Shown one piece after another: positions 23,216 to 33,081 of a stretch of DNA of 64,000 nucleotides. Position numbers and translations under genes: made by a program. Below the pieces are notes generated by a model. It was given only the letters and a program-made list of their open reading frames with translations, searched no databases and was not told where the DNA came from. Source of the stretch: Streptomyces umbrinus (GTDB lineage: Bacteria; Actinomycetota; Actinomycetes; Streptomycetales; Streptomycetaceae); contig NZ_JAUSZI010000002.1 in assembly GCF_030817415.1 (NCBI RefSeq), forward strand, positions 9,709,501 through 9,773,500. Direction: 5' to 3'. The first letter of the stretch is position 1; every line of letters begins with the position of its first letter.

Positions 23216-24256
23216 TCACGTGTCCGTGGGCGCGTCCTTGGTGAGACGCACGGTGCTCAGGATCTTCTGGACGGTCGCCTCGGGGATCTCGTCGCCGACG
23301 CCCTTGGCGCCGTACAGGTTCCAGGTGACGAAGTCGTCCGCGCCGTTCTTGAACGCGAAGGTGATGGCCTTGCCCTCGCTGTCGCACTTGCCGTTCTGCG
23401 GCGTGTTCTTCGAGTACGCGGTGGCGATGCTGCCCTTGAGGCCCGACTTCGTGGTGTACGCCTTCGCCTTGTCGAACTTCACGCTCTTCTTGTCCGGCTG
23501 CGTGTAACCGCCGAAGATCCACCACGGGACCCGGGTCTCGGCCGCCTCGGCCGAGTCCTTGGCGCCGTTCTCGCCGCGCGTTCCGGCGGTGGCCAGCGCG
23601 GTGTCCTCGTCGCGGCCGTCCTTGTCGCTGTCCGTGGTGCACCACTTGGACTTGAGGTAGGCGGGGGCGGTGACCGTGGTGCGGTCGGTCTTGCCCTTCT
23701 CCTCCCACTCGAAGCCCACACTCGTGTCGGTGCTCTCGATCTCCCAGTCGGCAGGGACGTCGAACATCGTGCCGAAGCGGGGGTTGATGACGACCTTCCA
23801 GCCCGCGATGGTCGCCTTCTCGCCGTCGGTGCCGCGCGGGTTGTCGTCGCCGGTGGACGGGGAGGCGCTCGGGTCCTTCGACGCGCTCGCCGACGGTGAC
23901 TGCTTCGTCTTGCCGTCCTTGCCGCCGTCGGCCTCGTCGTCCTTGTCGCCGCCAAGGACCAGGAAGCCCGTGACACCGGCCGCGATGACGACGGCCGTGG
24001 CCGCCACGATCGCGACGAGCTTCGTCCTGTTCCCGTCACCGCCGCCCCGCGGCGACTCCGGCGGCTGCGGCACACCGGGCGCGCTCCAACCGGGCTGCCC
24101 CGGCTGCGTGTACGGGTTCGGCGTCTGAGGTCCGGGCTGCTGGAATCCGGGTTGCTGATACGGATTCGGCTGCTGGTACCCCGGCTGCTGGTACGGGTTC
24201 TGGTTCTGGTCCTGCGGGTTCTGCTCGCCCCCGGGCGGCTGGTTTCCTGGCCACAT
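23216..24256 (-). CDS. single-pass membrane protein with Pro/Gln/Tyr-rich N-terminus
   Basis: 346 residues. Residues 1-70 are disordered QQPGYQQPNPY-type repeats facing the cytoplasm. One transmembrane helix (LVAIVAATAVVIAAGVTGFLVL, about 80-101) follows. A Ser/Asp/Lys linker then leads to an extracytoplasmic domain (about 145-346) with two Cys (KWCTTDSD and NGKCDSEG) that could form a disulfide. The layout is common in Streptomyces proteins of unknown function. ATG at 24256. No enzyme motif. Confidence 0.82.
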   Translation of the reverse strand: MWPGNQPPGGEQNPQDQNQNPYQQPGYQQPNPYQQPGFQQPGPQTPNPYTQPGQPGWSAPGVPQPPESPRGGGDGNRTKLVAIVAATAVVIAAGVTGFLVLGGDKDDEADGGKDGKTKQSPSASASKDPSASPSTGDDNPRGTDGEKATIAGWKVVINPRFGTMFDVPADWEIESTDTSVGFEWEEKGKTDRTTVTAPAYLKSKWCTTDSDKDGRDEDTALATAGTRGENGAKDSAEAAETRVPWWIFGGYTQPDKKSVKFDKAKAYTTKSGLKGSIATAYSKNTPQNGKCDSEGKAITFAFKNGADDFVTWNLYGAKGVGDEIPEATVQKILSTVRLTKDAPTDT

Positions 24257-24486
24257 GGGCAGTAACCCTAGTGCCGCCCCGGACACGGTTGGGTCACCGC
24301 CCTTCGTCAGGGACGTACCGGATCAGGGCCCAGATGGGTCCTTATGGCGACGTACCGTACGAACGAAGCCCCTCCGGCGTTCTCGAACGCGAACATCCGT
24401 GCCCCGCGGGCGAGTTCCCCGGTGTTCTCGGCGATCACTTTTCCGCCACTGGTCACGGTTGGCTACTCGTGGGTAACATGCCCGCC

Positions 24487-24939
24487 ATGAGCGCAGACCA
24501 GATGTCGATCGGCGAGATGCTCGCCGCCACGGTTCCGATGGTGCGGACCCTGAAGCTGGAGTATCTCGAGACCACTCCGGAGAAGGCCGTCCTCGCGCTG
24601 CCCGACCAGAGCGAGTACCACAACCATGTGGGCGGGCCGCATGCCGGGGCGATGTTCACGCTGGGGGAGTCGGCGAGTGGCGCGGTCGTGCTGGCCGCGT
24701 TCGGGGACCAGCTCGCGCGGGCAGTGCCGCTGCCCGTGACCGCCGAGATCGCGTTCAAGAAGCTGGCCAGGGGACCTGTCACGGCCACCGCCACACTGGG
24801 GCGCTCCATCGAGGACGTCGTCGCCGAACTCGACGCCGGGGAGCGGCCGGAGTTCCCCGTGGCCGTCGCCATCCAGCGCGAGGACGGTGCCGTGACCGGC
24901 GAGATGACGGTCATCTGGACGCTGCGGCCCAACGGCTGA
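24487..24939 (+). CDS. hotdog-fold thioesterase (DUF4442/PaaI-like)
   Basis: 150 residues, one hotdog domain. NHVGGPHAGAMFTLGESASG (about 45-64) is the helix-start region where PaaI-type thioesterases keep their catalytic residues; GGPHAG with the His is conserved. AEIAFKKLARGPVTATATL is the following beta strand pair. It likely hydrolyses an acyl-CoA. The ATG at 24487 is favoured over 24478 because TAACAT (24474-24479) lies 7 nt upstream, indicating a leaderless transcript. The 230-bp gap from 24257 shows nothing else. Confidence 0.85.
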   Translation: MSADQMSIGEMLAATVPMVRTLKLEYLETTPEKAVLALPDQSEYHNHVGGPHAGAMFTLGESASGAVVLAAFGDQLARAVPLPVTAEIAFKKLARGPVTATATLGRSIEDVVAELDAGERPEFPVAVAIQREDGAVTGEMTVIWTLRPNG

Positions 24940-25045
24940 GGAGCCCGCCCGTCGCCGTCGACTGTTGAGGGGGCGGGGCGCGCGGGACCGCCGGGAGGGC
25001 GGACCCGTTGTGCGGGGCCACCCTCCGGGAGTTCTTCCGGTCCGG

Positions 25046-26065
25046 TCAGTTGTAGAAGGCCGGGCGTTCGACGAGCTCGACCTCGATGCGGCCGCCCTCG
25101 GTCTGGGCGCGGACGCCCGCCTCGCAGACCGCGGCCGTGGCGTAGCCGTCCCAGGCGCTGGGCCCGGTGACCTCGCCGCGGCGGGTGGCGTCGACCCAGG
25201 CCTGCACCTGGCGGTCGTACGCGTCCTCGAAGCGCTCCACGAAGTCCTGGGCGATGGTGCCGCCCCAGCGGCCCGCCTGGTTGGTGACCAGTGCGTGGCC
25301 GTCGCCGATGCGGGCCGTGCCGCGTTCGCAGACCACCTCGGCCTGTACCTGGTACCCGAAGCCGCAGTTGACGTTGATCTCGACGTCGACGATCGCGCCG
25401 CCGGCGGTCTCGAACACGACGAACTGCGGATCCTGCAGGCCCTCCGGGGCGTTGCCGGACGGCGTCGGCTTCAGCACGGTGACCGCGGTGATCTCCTGGC
25501 CGAGCAGCCAGCGCGTGATGTCCATCTCGTGCACGACCGAGTCGTTGATGAGCATCTCGCTGGTGAAGCCGGGCGGGGTCGCGACATTGCGGTGCCGGTT
25601 GTGCAGCATCAGCGGCCGGCCCAACTGCCCGGTGTTCAGCAGCGCCTTGAGCTTCGCGTACTCGGTGTCGTACCGGCGCATGAAGCCCACCTGCACCAGG
25701 CGGTGCCCGACCTTCTGCTCGGCCTCCAGGACCCGCAGCGCGGAGGCCGAGCCCGGGGTGAGCGGCTTCTCGCACAGGACGGGCAGGTCGTGCTCGAAGG
25801 CGGTGAGCAGCGCCGCCTCGTGGGCGGGGCCGGGGGAGGCGATCAGTACGGCGTCGACGCCGTCCGCGGCCATCGCGGCGGCCGCGTCGGTGTGGGCCGT
25901 GCAGCCCTCGATACCGTCGGCGATCCGCTTGACCCGTTCCGCGTCGACGTCCACGACCGCGGCGACGCGTGCCCCGTTGGTCACTTCGGAGAGACGCCGC
26001 ACATGATCGGCCCCCATCTTTCCGGTGCCGATGACGGCCACGCCGAGCGTTCCGCGCTGAGCCAT
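25046..26065 (-). CDS. iolG: myo-inositol 2-dehydrogenase-like oxidoreductase
   Basis: 339 residues, Gfo/Idh/MocA family. The Rossmann motif [17 protein letters not shown] is at 8-24. The catalytic LCEKPLTPG is near residue 97. The substrate domain carries [10 protein letters not shown] and the DxxxH-type [17 protein letters not shown] (about 175-191), as in IolG. It oxidises myo-inositol (or scyllo-/chiro-inositol) to the 2-keto form with NAD. Last gene of the minus-strand uptake operon, 17 bp after the IolE-like gene, which supports the assignment. Context-based confidence is high; the exact stereoisomer is not visible. Confidence 0.9.
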   Translation of the reverse strand: MAQRGTLGVAVIGTGKMGADHVRRLSEVTNGARVAAVVDVDAERVKRIADGIEGCTAHTDAAAAMAADGVDAVLIASPGPAHEAALLTAFEHDLPVLCEKPLTPGSASALRVLEAEQKVGHRLVQVGFMRRYDTEYAKLKALLNTGQLGRPLMLHNRHRNVATPPGFTSEMLINDSVVHEMDITRWLLGQEITAVTVLKPTPSGNAPEGLQDPQFVVFETAGGAIVDVEINVNCGFGYQVQAEVVCERGTARIGDGHALVTNQAGRWGGTIAQDFVERFEDAYDRQVQAWVDATRRGEVTGPSAWDGYATAAVCEAGVRAQTEGGRIEVELVERPAFYN

Positions 26066-26082
26066 GGTCGGTTGATCCCTTC

Positions 26083-26984
26083 TCAGGCGCCGCAGGAGCG
26101 CAGGAACTGGCGGGTGCGCACCGCGATGGGCAGGGGCTTGTCCGGCGGGCAGGGGTACATGTCCTGCTCGACGATGGCGAACAGGTCGACACCGAGGCGC
26201 TGCGCGGCGTCCAGCACCGGCTCCAGGGCGGGCACGCCGGTGGGGGGCTCGCACATCACGCCGCGCTGGACGGCGGGACCGAACGGGACCTCGTTCTTGA
26301 CGACGTCCGCGAGGATCTCCGGGTCGACCTGCTTGAGGTGCAGATAGCCGATGCGCTCGCCGTACGTCTCGATCAGCTTGACGTTGTCACCGCCGCAGTA
26401 GGCGTAGTGCCCGGTGTCCAGACAGAGGCTGACCAGGCCGGAGTCCGTCGAGTCGAGGAAGCGCTCGACGTGCTCCTCGGTGTCGATGTGCGTGTCCGCG
26501 TGCGGGTGCACCACGATGTCGAGGCCGAAGCGTTCCTTCACCTCGTGGCCGAGGCGCTCCATGCCCTTGGTGAGGTACGACCATTGACGGACCGTCAGCT
26601 CCGACGGCTCGATCAACTCGGCGGTCTTGTCGTCCCGCCAGAAGGACGGGATGACCACCAGGTGCTTCGCGCCCATCGCCCGGGTCAGCTCGGCGACCTG
26701 GCTGACGTGCTCCCAGGTGGCGTCCCAGACGTCGGGACCGCGGTGCAGCGCGGTGAAGACCGTGCCGGCCGACACCTTGAGGTCGCGCCTGTTCACCTCG
26801 TCGGTGAGCTTGGCCGGGTCGGTCGGCAGATAGCCGTACGGGCCCAGCTCGATCCACGAGTAACCGGCCTCGGAGACCTCGTCCAGGAAGCGTTCCCAGG
26901 GCACCTGCTGGGGGTCGTCGGGGAACCAGACGCCCCACGAGTCCGGCGCGGAGCCGACGCGGATGCGATCGAGCGCGTTGGCCA

Positions 26985-26985
<1 letters not shown>
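26083..26985 (-). CDS. iolE: IolE-like sugar isomerase/dehydratase (TIM barrel)
   Basis: 300 residues, xylose-isomerase-like TIM barrel. The N-terminal [16 protein letters not shown] is the hallmark of inosose dehydratase IolE. Metal ligands are in IELGPYGY (Glu), [11 protein letters not shown] (His/Asp), [10 protein letters not shown] (Asp/His) and LHLKQVD (His). IolE converts 2-keto-myo-inositol to 3D-(3,5/4)-trihydroxycyclohexane-1,2-dione, the IolD substrate encoded 6 kb away. Its ATG overlaps the upstream ATPase stop (ATGA). An IolI/IolH isomerase is the alternative, but no other IolE candidate exists in the cluster. Confidence 0.88.
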
Positions 26986-27896
<911 letters not shown>

Positions 27897-27900
27897 GGCG

Positions 27901-28974
27901 TTACCTCCGGGTGGCCTGGCTGCGGACCCACAGATTGACGAGGGCGGCGAGCAGGAGCATGACGCCGAGGAAGGCCTTGAACCAGTCGGGGTTCCAGTTG
28001 GCGTAGACGATGCCCTGGGAGACCATGCCGAAGATGAAGGCACCGATCACGGGGCCGATCGCCGATCCGTAGCCGCCGGTCAGCAGGCAGCCGCCGATGA
28101 CCGCGGCGATGATGTACAGGAACTCGTTGCCCACACCCTCGCCGGACTGGACGGTGTTGAACGAGAACAGAATGTGCATGCCCACGAACCAGGCACCCGC
28201 GCCCACCCCCATGAACAGGGCGATCTTGGTGAAGGTGACCGGCACACCCACTGCACGGGCCGATTCCTTGCTGCCGCCGGTCGCGAAGATCCAGTTCCCG
28301 AACTTGGTGCGCAGCAGCAGCCAGGTCGCGGCCGCGGCGAAGACCAGCCAGTAGAAGACCGTGATCTTCACATCGACGCCGCCGATGCTGATCTCGGAGG
28401 CGAAGACCTTCTTGGCCTGGTCGAAGCCGTCCATGTCACTGATCGAGTCGGTGGCGACGTTGCCGGTGAAGATCTTCGTGATGGCGAGGTTGGCGCCCTG
28501 CAGGATCAGGAACGACCCCAGCGTGATCAGGAACGACGGCAGGCCGGTGCGTACGAGCATGTAGCCGTTGAAAGCGCCGATCGCCAGGGATACGACGAGG
28601 GCGACGATGACGCCGGTCCACACGTTCATGGAGAGCTGGAAGCTCCACATGCTCGCGGTGAGCGCGGACGTGGTGACCGCGACACCGGCGGAGAGGTCGA
28701 ACTCGCCGCCGATCATCAAGAGCGCCACCGGGAGGGCCATGATGCCCATCACCGACGACTCGTAGAGCACGTTGGCCAGTGAGCCGGCCTCGCGGAAGGG
28801 GGAGGCGACCGCGAAGAAGAAGACGTACACGGCGATCGCCGCGATGAGTGCGCCGATCTCGGGGCGGGCCGCCAGCCTGCGGGTCAGGGAGCGTTCCGAG
28901 GTCCGGCCGTCCTTGGGGGCGGCCGGCGGAGCCGGCGACGAGGAACTCGTCGCCGGTGCCGTTGCCTGGGACAT
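27901..28974 (-). CDS. sugar (inositol) ABC transporter permease
   Basis: 357 residues with about ten transmembrane helices, BPD_transp_2 (RbsC/FrcC) family. The family block [21 protein letters not shown] is near residue 90, and [21 protein letters not shown] is the cytoplasmic EAA-like coupling loop. A Pro/Ser/Ala N-terminal extension of ~30 residues precedes helix 1. ATG at 28974, 5 bp after the binding-protein stop. The membrane channel of the inositol importer. Confidence 0.93.
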   Translation of the reverse strand: MSQATAPATSSSSPAPPAAPKDGRTSERSLTRRLAARPEIGALIAAIAVYVFFFAVASPFREAGSLANVLYESSVMGIMALPVALLMIGGEFDLSAGVAVTTSALTASMWSFQLSMNVWTGVIVALVVSLAIGAFNGYMLVRTGLPSFLITLGSFLILQGANLAITKIFTGNVATDSISDMDGFDQAKKVFASEISIGGVDVKITVFYWLVFAAAATWLLLRTKFGNWIFATGGSKESARAVGVPVTFTKIALFMGVGAGAWFVGMHILFSFNTVQSGEGVGNEFLYIIAAVIGGCLLTGGYGSAIGPVIGAFIFGMVSQGIVYANWNPDWFKAFLGVMLLLAALVNLWVRSQATRR

Positions 28975-28979
28975 GGAAA

Positions 28980-29996
28980 TCACCGAGTGCCCTTCGCGGC
29001 GAACTTCGCGATGGCCTCGACGTTGGACTTGTCGACGAACGCGGGACCGGTCAGCACCGGCTCCTGGCCACCGCCACTGAAGTTGCCGTTGGTCTTGTAG
29101 AGCCACAGGGAGTCGACCGAGAGGTAGCCCTGCAGGTACGGCTGCTGGTCCACGGCGAACTGGATGTCGCCGTCCTCGATGGCGCTGACCATCTCCTTGT
29201 TGAGGTCGAAGGTCGCGACCTTGGCCTTGCTGCCCGCGTCGTCCACGGACTGCACGGCGGTCAGCGCGAACGGGGCACCCAGGGTGACCACGTAGTCGAT
29301 CGACGAGTCCTGCTTGAGCTTGGCGGTGATCGTCGACTTCACGGACGGCATGTTCGTGCCGTTCACGTACAGGTTCGTGGTCTTGCCCTTGAAGGTCTTC
29401 TTGACGCCCGCGCAGCGCGCCTCCAGGGCGACGTGGCCCTGCTCCTGGATGACACAGATGTTGTTCTTGGCGCCGAGTTCGTTGAGCTTCTCGCCGAAGG
29501 CCTCACCGGCGACGGACTCGTCCTGGCCGAAGTACTCCAGGAGGCCCTGGTCCTTCCAGTCGTCGACGCCTCCGTTGAAGCCGACGACCGGGATGCCGGC
29601 CGCCTTGGCCTTGGCGACAGCGGACTTCATGGCGTCCGGCTTGGCCAGGGTGACCGCGATGCCGTCGACCTTCTGGTCGATCGCGTTCTGGACCAGGTTG
29701 GCCTGCTTGGCCGAGTCCGGGTTGCTGGAGTACACCAGCTCGACGTTGTCCTTGGCCGCGGCGGCCTCGGCACCCTTGCGGATGAGGTCCCAGAAGGTGT
29801 CGCCGGGGGCCGCGTGGGTGATCATCGCGACCTTCATGCGGGGGGTGTCGGCCTTGCCGGCAGACGCGTTGCCCGTGTCCTCCTCGGCCTTCTTGCCGCC
29901 GGAGTCGCTGGAACAGCCGGTGACTATCAGGGCCGCTGCGGCGGCCGCGGCGACGAGGGCGAATCTGCGGGAACGGGGGCGAGACGTGCGGTCCAT
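28980..29996 (-). CDS. sugar (inositol) ABC transporter substrate-binding lipoprotein
   Basis: 338 residues. Lipoprotein signal with Arg-rich N-region (RPRSRR), hydrophobic core AAAAAALIV and lipobox VTGC (Cys 28). The mature part is a periplasmic-binding-protein type 4 domain (RbsB class): MITHAAPGDTFWDLIRKGA begins lobe 1, PVVGFNGGVDDWKDQG forms part of the sugar site, and ATFDLNKEMVSAIEDGDIQFAVDQQPYLQGYLS is the hallmark C-terminal pocket. First gene of the minus-strand operon, driven by the divergent iol promoter. Confidence 0.93.
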   Translation of the reverse strand: MDRTSRPRSRRFALVAAAAAAALIVTGCSSDSGGKKAEEDTGNASAGKADTPRMKVAMITHAAPGDTFWDLIRKGAEAAAAKDNVELVYSSNPDSAKQANLVQNAIDQKVDGIAVTLAKPDAMKSAVAKAKAAGIPVVGFNGGVDDWKDQGLLEYFGQDESVAGEAFGEKLNELGAKNNICVIQEQGHVALEARCAGVKKTFKGKTTNLYVNGTNMPSVKSTITAKLKQDSSIDYVVTLGAPFALTAVQSVDDAGSKAKVATFDLNKEMVSAIEDGDIQFAVDQQPYLQGYLSVDSLWLYKTNGNFSGGGQEPVLTGPAFVDKSNVEAIAKFAAKGTR

Positions 29997-30131
29997 CTTT
30001 CCGGCACCTCACTGTGCGACAGGGGAAAGGGAGCAGGGGCAGCGGTCCGGGCGGGTGCCCGGTCCTTCGGCCCGTACGGAAGGAGACCGCAGGGCCACGT
30101 ACCGACAAACTCGGCTGTGCTGTTGGGAGGG

Positions 30132-30243
30132 GATGTAAGTCCCTGACAGACCCCGCTGTCAATACTTTGTTAAGACATCATTTCAGGATCACGTGAGAAT
30201 GTAAGTACAAAGTCTTGACATGGCTCGGCCTCGGTCTTACACC
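30132..30243. promoter_or_regulatory. symmetric divergent promoter/operator of the inositol island
   Basis: TGTCAATACTTTGT (30157-30170) and ACAAAGTCTTGACA (30207-30220) are inverted copies matching at 13 of 14 positions, centred 50 bp apart. Each contains a consensus -35 TTGACA pointing outwards. Plus-strand -10: TACACC (30238-30243), spacer 17. Minus-strand -10: TACATC (30137-30132), spacer 19. The conserved ACAAAGT directly behind each -35 is the likely binding half for the GntR regulator encoded at 36607. The other parts of the 315-bp gap (29997-30310) are untranslated leaders. Confidence 0.75.
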
Positions 30244-30310
30244 TAGGACACACCGGTCCCCTGCATCCCGCACCCCCGGAAGCCCGCAGCCAGCACGAGG
30301 AGCGACGCGT

Positions 30311-31261
30311 ATGACCGAGTCCTTCGACCTGATCACCATGGGTCGCATCGGGGTCGATCTCTACCCTCTGCAGACCGGAGTGCCGCTCGCGCGTGTCGAA
30401 ACCTTCGGTAAATTCCTCGGTGGCTCGGCGGCCAACGTGGCGGTCGCCGCGGCCCGTCTCGGCCGTTCCACGGCGATCGTCACCCGAACCGGCGATGATC
30501 CCTTCGGAGCCTATCTGCACCAGGCTCTCAAGGAGTTCGGGGTCGACGATCGCTGGGTCACCCCCGTCGAGGCGTACCCGACGCCGGTCACGTTTTGTGA
30601 GATCTTCCCGCCCGACGACTTCCCGCTGTACTTCTACCGGCAGCCCAAGGCGCCCGACCTGGAGATCCGCACCGACGAGCTGGACTTCTTCGCCGTCCGG
30701 GCGGCGAAGATCTTCTGGATCACCGGCACCGGTCTGAGCGAGGAGCCCAGCCGCTCCGCCACGCTCGCGGCCCTCAAGGCACGCGACAAGGCCGGCACCA
30801 CCGTCTTCGACCTCGACTGGCGCCCCATGTTCTGGAAGGACCCGGCCGAGGCACGCCCGTACTACGCCGAAGCCCTGCGGCACGTCACCGTCGCCGTCGG
30901 CAACCTCGACGAGTGCGAGGTCGCCACCGGCGTCCGCGAGCCGCGCGCCTGCGCCGAGGCACTCCTCGAAGCGGGCGTGGAACTGGCCGTCGTCAAGCAG
31001 GGTCCCAAGGGCGTCCTCGCCGTCCACCGCGACGGCACCACCGCCGAAGTGCCGCCCGTACCCGTCGAGGTGGTCAACGGCCTCGGCGCGGGCGACGCGT
31101 TCGGCGGCTCGCTCTGCCACGGACTGCTGGCCGGCTGGGAGCTGGAGAAGACCATGGGGTACGCCAACGCGGCCGGTGCCCTGGTCGCCTCCCGCCTCGC
31201 CTGCTCCTCCGCGATGCCGACCGCCGCCGAGGTCGAGGATCTCGTCGCCTCCCGCGCCTGA
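30311..31261 (+). CDS. iolC: 5-dehydro-2-deoxygluconokinase
   Basis: 316 residues, PfkB/ribokinase family. FGKFLGGSAANVAVAAARLG (about 36-55) is signature 1, and VNGLGAGDAFGGSLCHGLL (about 255-273) is signature 2 with the catalytic Asp in GAGD. It phosphorylates 5-dehydro-2-deoxy-D-gluconate in inositol breakdown. The ATG at 30311 follows GAGGAG at 30297-30302. First gene of the plus-strand operon behind the divergent promoter. Confidence 0.94.
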   Translation: MTESFDLITMGRIGVDLYPLQTGVPLARVETFGKFLGGSAANVAVAAARLGRSTAIVTRTGDDPFGAYLHQALKEFGVDDRWVTPVEAYPTPVTFCEIFPPDDFPLYFYRQPKAPDLEIRTDELDFFAVRAAKIFWITGTGLSEEPSRSATLAALKARDKAGTTVFDLDWRPMFWKDPAEARPYYAEALRHVTVAVGNLDECEVATGVREPRACAEALLEAGVELAVVKQGPKGVLAVHRDGTTAEVPPVPVEVVNGLGAGDAFGGSLCHGLLAGWELEKTMGYANAAGALVASRLACSSAMPTAAEVEDLVASRA

Positions 31262-31291
31262 CGCCGCCACCCCCTGAACGGAGCCAGACCC

Positions 31292-32170
31292 TTGAGCATC
31301 ACCATCCCCGACCTCGTCAGGGTGCGCGCCCGGCACCCGGAGGCGGTGGCCGAAGCGGCTGCCCGCCGGACCCGGCGTCCCCTCGTCGGCGACAGCGGCC
31401 GCCTGATGATCGTGGCGGCCGACCACCCGGCACGCGGCGCGCTCGGAGTCGGCGATCGCAGGCTGGCGATGGCCAACCGCGCCGACCTGCTGGAGCGGCT
31501 GTGTATCGCGCTGTCGCGGCCGGGCGTGGACGGGGTGCTCGCCACCGCCGACATCCTGGACGACCTGCTCCTGCTCGGCGCGCTGGAGAACAAGGTCGTC
31601 ATGGGCTCCATGAACCGCGGCGGCCTGGCCGGTGCCGTCTTCGAGATGGACGACCGGTTCACCGGACACCGTGCCGAGGACATGGCCCGGCTGAACTTCG
31701 ACGCGGGCAAGCTGCTGCTGCGCATCGACTACGACGACCCCGGCTCGCTGACCACCCTGGAGTCGACCGCCCGCGCGATCGACGACATGGCCGCGCACCG
31801 GCTTCCCGTGTTCGTCGAGCCGTTCATCTCCCGCCGCGTCGAGGGAACGGTCCGCAACGACCTCACCGCCGAGGCCGTCACCCGCTCCATCGCCATAGCC
31901 TCGGGGCTCGGCGGCACCTCCGCCTACACCTGGCTGAAACTGCCCGTCACCAGCGACCCGGACGACATGGCCGCCGTGCTGGAGACCTCGACCCTGCCCG
32001 CCGTCCTGCTCGGCGGCGAGGTCGGCAGGGACCAGGAGGGCGCGTACGAGAGATGGCGCAAGGCCCTGCGACTGCCCACCGTCCAGGGTCTGGTCGTCGG
32101 CCGGTCCCTGCTCTATCCCGCCGAGGGCAGTGTGGAGACCGCGGTGGACACCGCGGTCGGCCTGCTCTGA
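31292..32170 (+). CDS. Cgl0159-like (beta/alpha)8 protein, putative IolJ-type aldolase
   Basis: 292 residues, class I aldolase-like TIM barrel. LMIVAADHPARGALG (about 38-52) is strand 1 with the Asp-His pair. LLRIDYDDPGS and AYTWLKLPVTSD carry the candidate Schiff-base Lys (WLKLP, about 211). The family is known from actinobacterial iol clusters, where it probably replaces the fructose-bisphosphate-aldolase-like IolJ that splits the phosphorylated keto-deoxygluconate into dihydroxyacetone phosphate and malonate semialdehyde. TTG start at 31292 with GGAG at 31280-31283. The substrate is inferred from position between iolC and iolB. Confidence 0.88.
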   Translation: MSITIPDLVRVRARHPEAVAEAAARRTRRPLVGDSGRLMIVAADHPARGALGVGDRRLAMANRADLLERLCIALSRPGVDGVLATADILDDLLLLGALENKVVMGSMNRGGLAGAVFEMDDRFTGHRAEDMARLNFDAGKLLLRIDYDDPGSLTTLESTARAIDDMAAHRLPVFVEPFISRRVEGTVRNDLTAEAVTRSIAIASGLGGTSAYTWLKLPVTSDPDDMAAVLETSTLPAVLLGGEVGRDQEGAYERWRKALRLPTVQGLVVGRSLLYPAEGSVETAVDTAVGLL

Positions 32171-32189
32171 CCGGAAGGATCCACTTTTC

Positions 32190-33074
32190 ATGACCAGCGC
32201 ACACCACCTGCCCGCGGGCAAGGCCGCGAGCGGCCCGTACGCCGTGGACGTCACCCCGGAGAGCGCCGGCTGGGACCACTCCAGCCTCCGCGTCCTCGAA
32301 CTGGCACCCGGTGGCACGCACTTGTTCACCGCCGGGGACAGCGAGTGGATCGTGACCTCGCTCGGCGGCGGCTGCAGCGTCACGGTCGGTGACGACTTCG
32401 GCCGCGACGAGTTCGAACTGCGCGGCCGCACGAGCGTGTTCAGCGGTGCCAGCGACTTCGTATACGTTCCGCGGGACGCGACCGCGACGCTCACCTCGGC
32501 CGACGGCGGGCGTTTCGCGCTCACCGGGGCCCGCTGTTCCCGGCGTCTGCCGGCCCGCTACGGGCCCGCCGAGTCCGTCCCGGTCGAGCTGCGCGGCACC
32601 GGCAACTGCTCGCGCATGGTCCGAAACTTCGGCGCGGCCGGGGTCTTCGAGTGCGACAAGCTCATCGCGGTCGAGGTGATCACCCCGGGCGGCAACTGGT
32701 CCTCGTACCCGCCGCACAAGCACGACGAGAACCGGCCCGGCGAGGAGTCGGAGCTGGAGGAGATCTACTACTTCGAGATCGCCGACCACGAGGGCACGCC
32801 CGGCCTCGGCTACCAGCGGGTCTCCCCGTCCGGCCACGGCAGCGGCACCGATGTGCTCGCCGAGGTGCGCGGCGGCGACGTCGTCCTGATCCCGGACGGC
32901 TGGCACGGCCCCTCCATCGCCGCGCCCGGCCACGACATGTACTACCTCAACGTCATGGCGGGCCCCGGCGCCGACCGGGCCTGGCTGATCTGCGACCACC
33001 CCGACCACGCCTGGATCCGCGACACCTGGCCGAGCCAGCCCGTCGACCCCCGGCTGACCCGAACCACCCAGTGA
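32190..33074 (+). CDS. iolB: 5-deoxy-glucuronate isomerase
   Basis: 294 residues, double-stranded beta-helix (cupin) isomerase. YPPHKHDENRPGEESELEEIYYF (listed here by its start, about 176) provides the two metal His and Glu; VLIPDGWHGPSIAAPGHDMYYLNVMAG near the C-terminus provides the last His. It converts 5-deoxy-D-glucuronate to 5-dehydro-2-deoxy-D-gluconate, the IolC substrate. The ATG at 32190 follows GGAAGGA at 32172-32178. Confidence 0.95.
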   Translation: MTSAHHLPAGKAASGPYAVDVTPESAGWDHSSLRVLELAPGGTHLFTAGDSEWIVTSLGGGCSVTVGDDFGRDEFELRGRTSVFSGASDFVYVPRDATATLTSADGGRFALTGARCSRRLPARYGPAESVPVELRGTGNCSRMVRNFGAAGVFECDKLIAVEVITPGGNWSSYPPHKHDENRPGEESELEEIYYFEIADHEGTPGLGYQRVSPSGHGSGTDVLAEVRGGDVVLIPDGWHGPSIAAPGHDMYYLNVMAGPGADRAWLICDHPDHAWIRDTWPSQPVDPRLTRTTQ

Positions 33075-33081
33075 GGAACCG

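Noticed and set aside
30170..32524. A 784-codon antisense frame over iolC and the aldolase-like gene
   Set aside because: Shadow; the plus-strand genes are a coherent operon.
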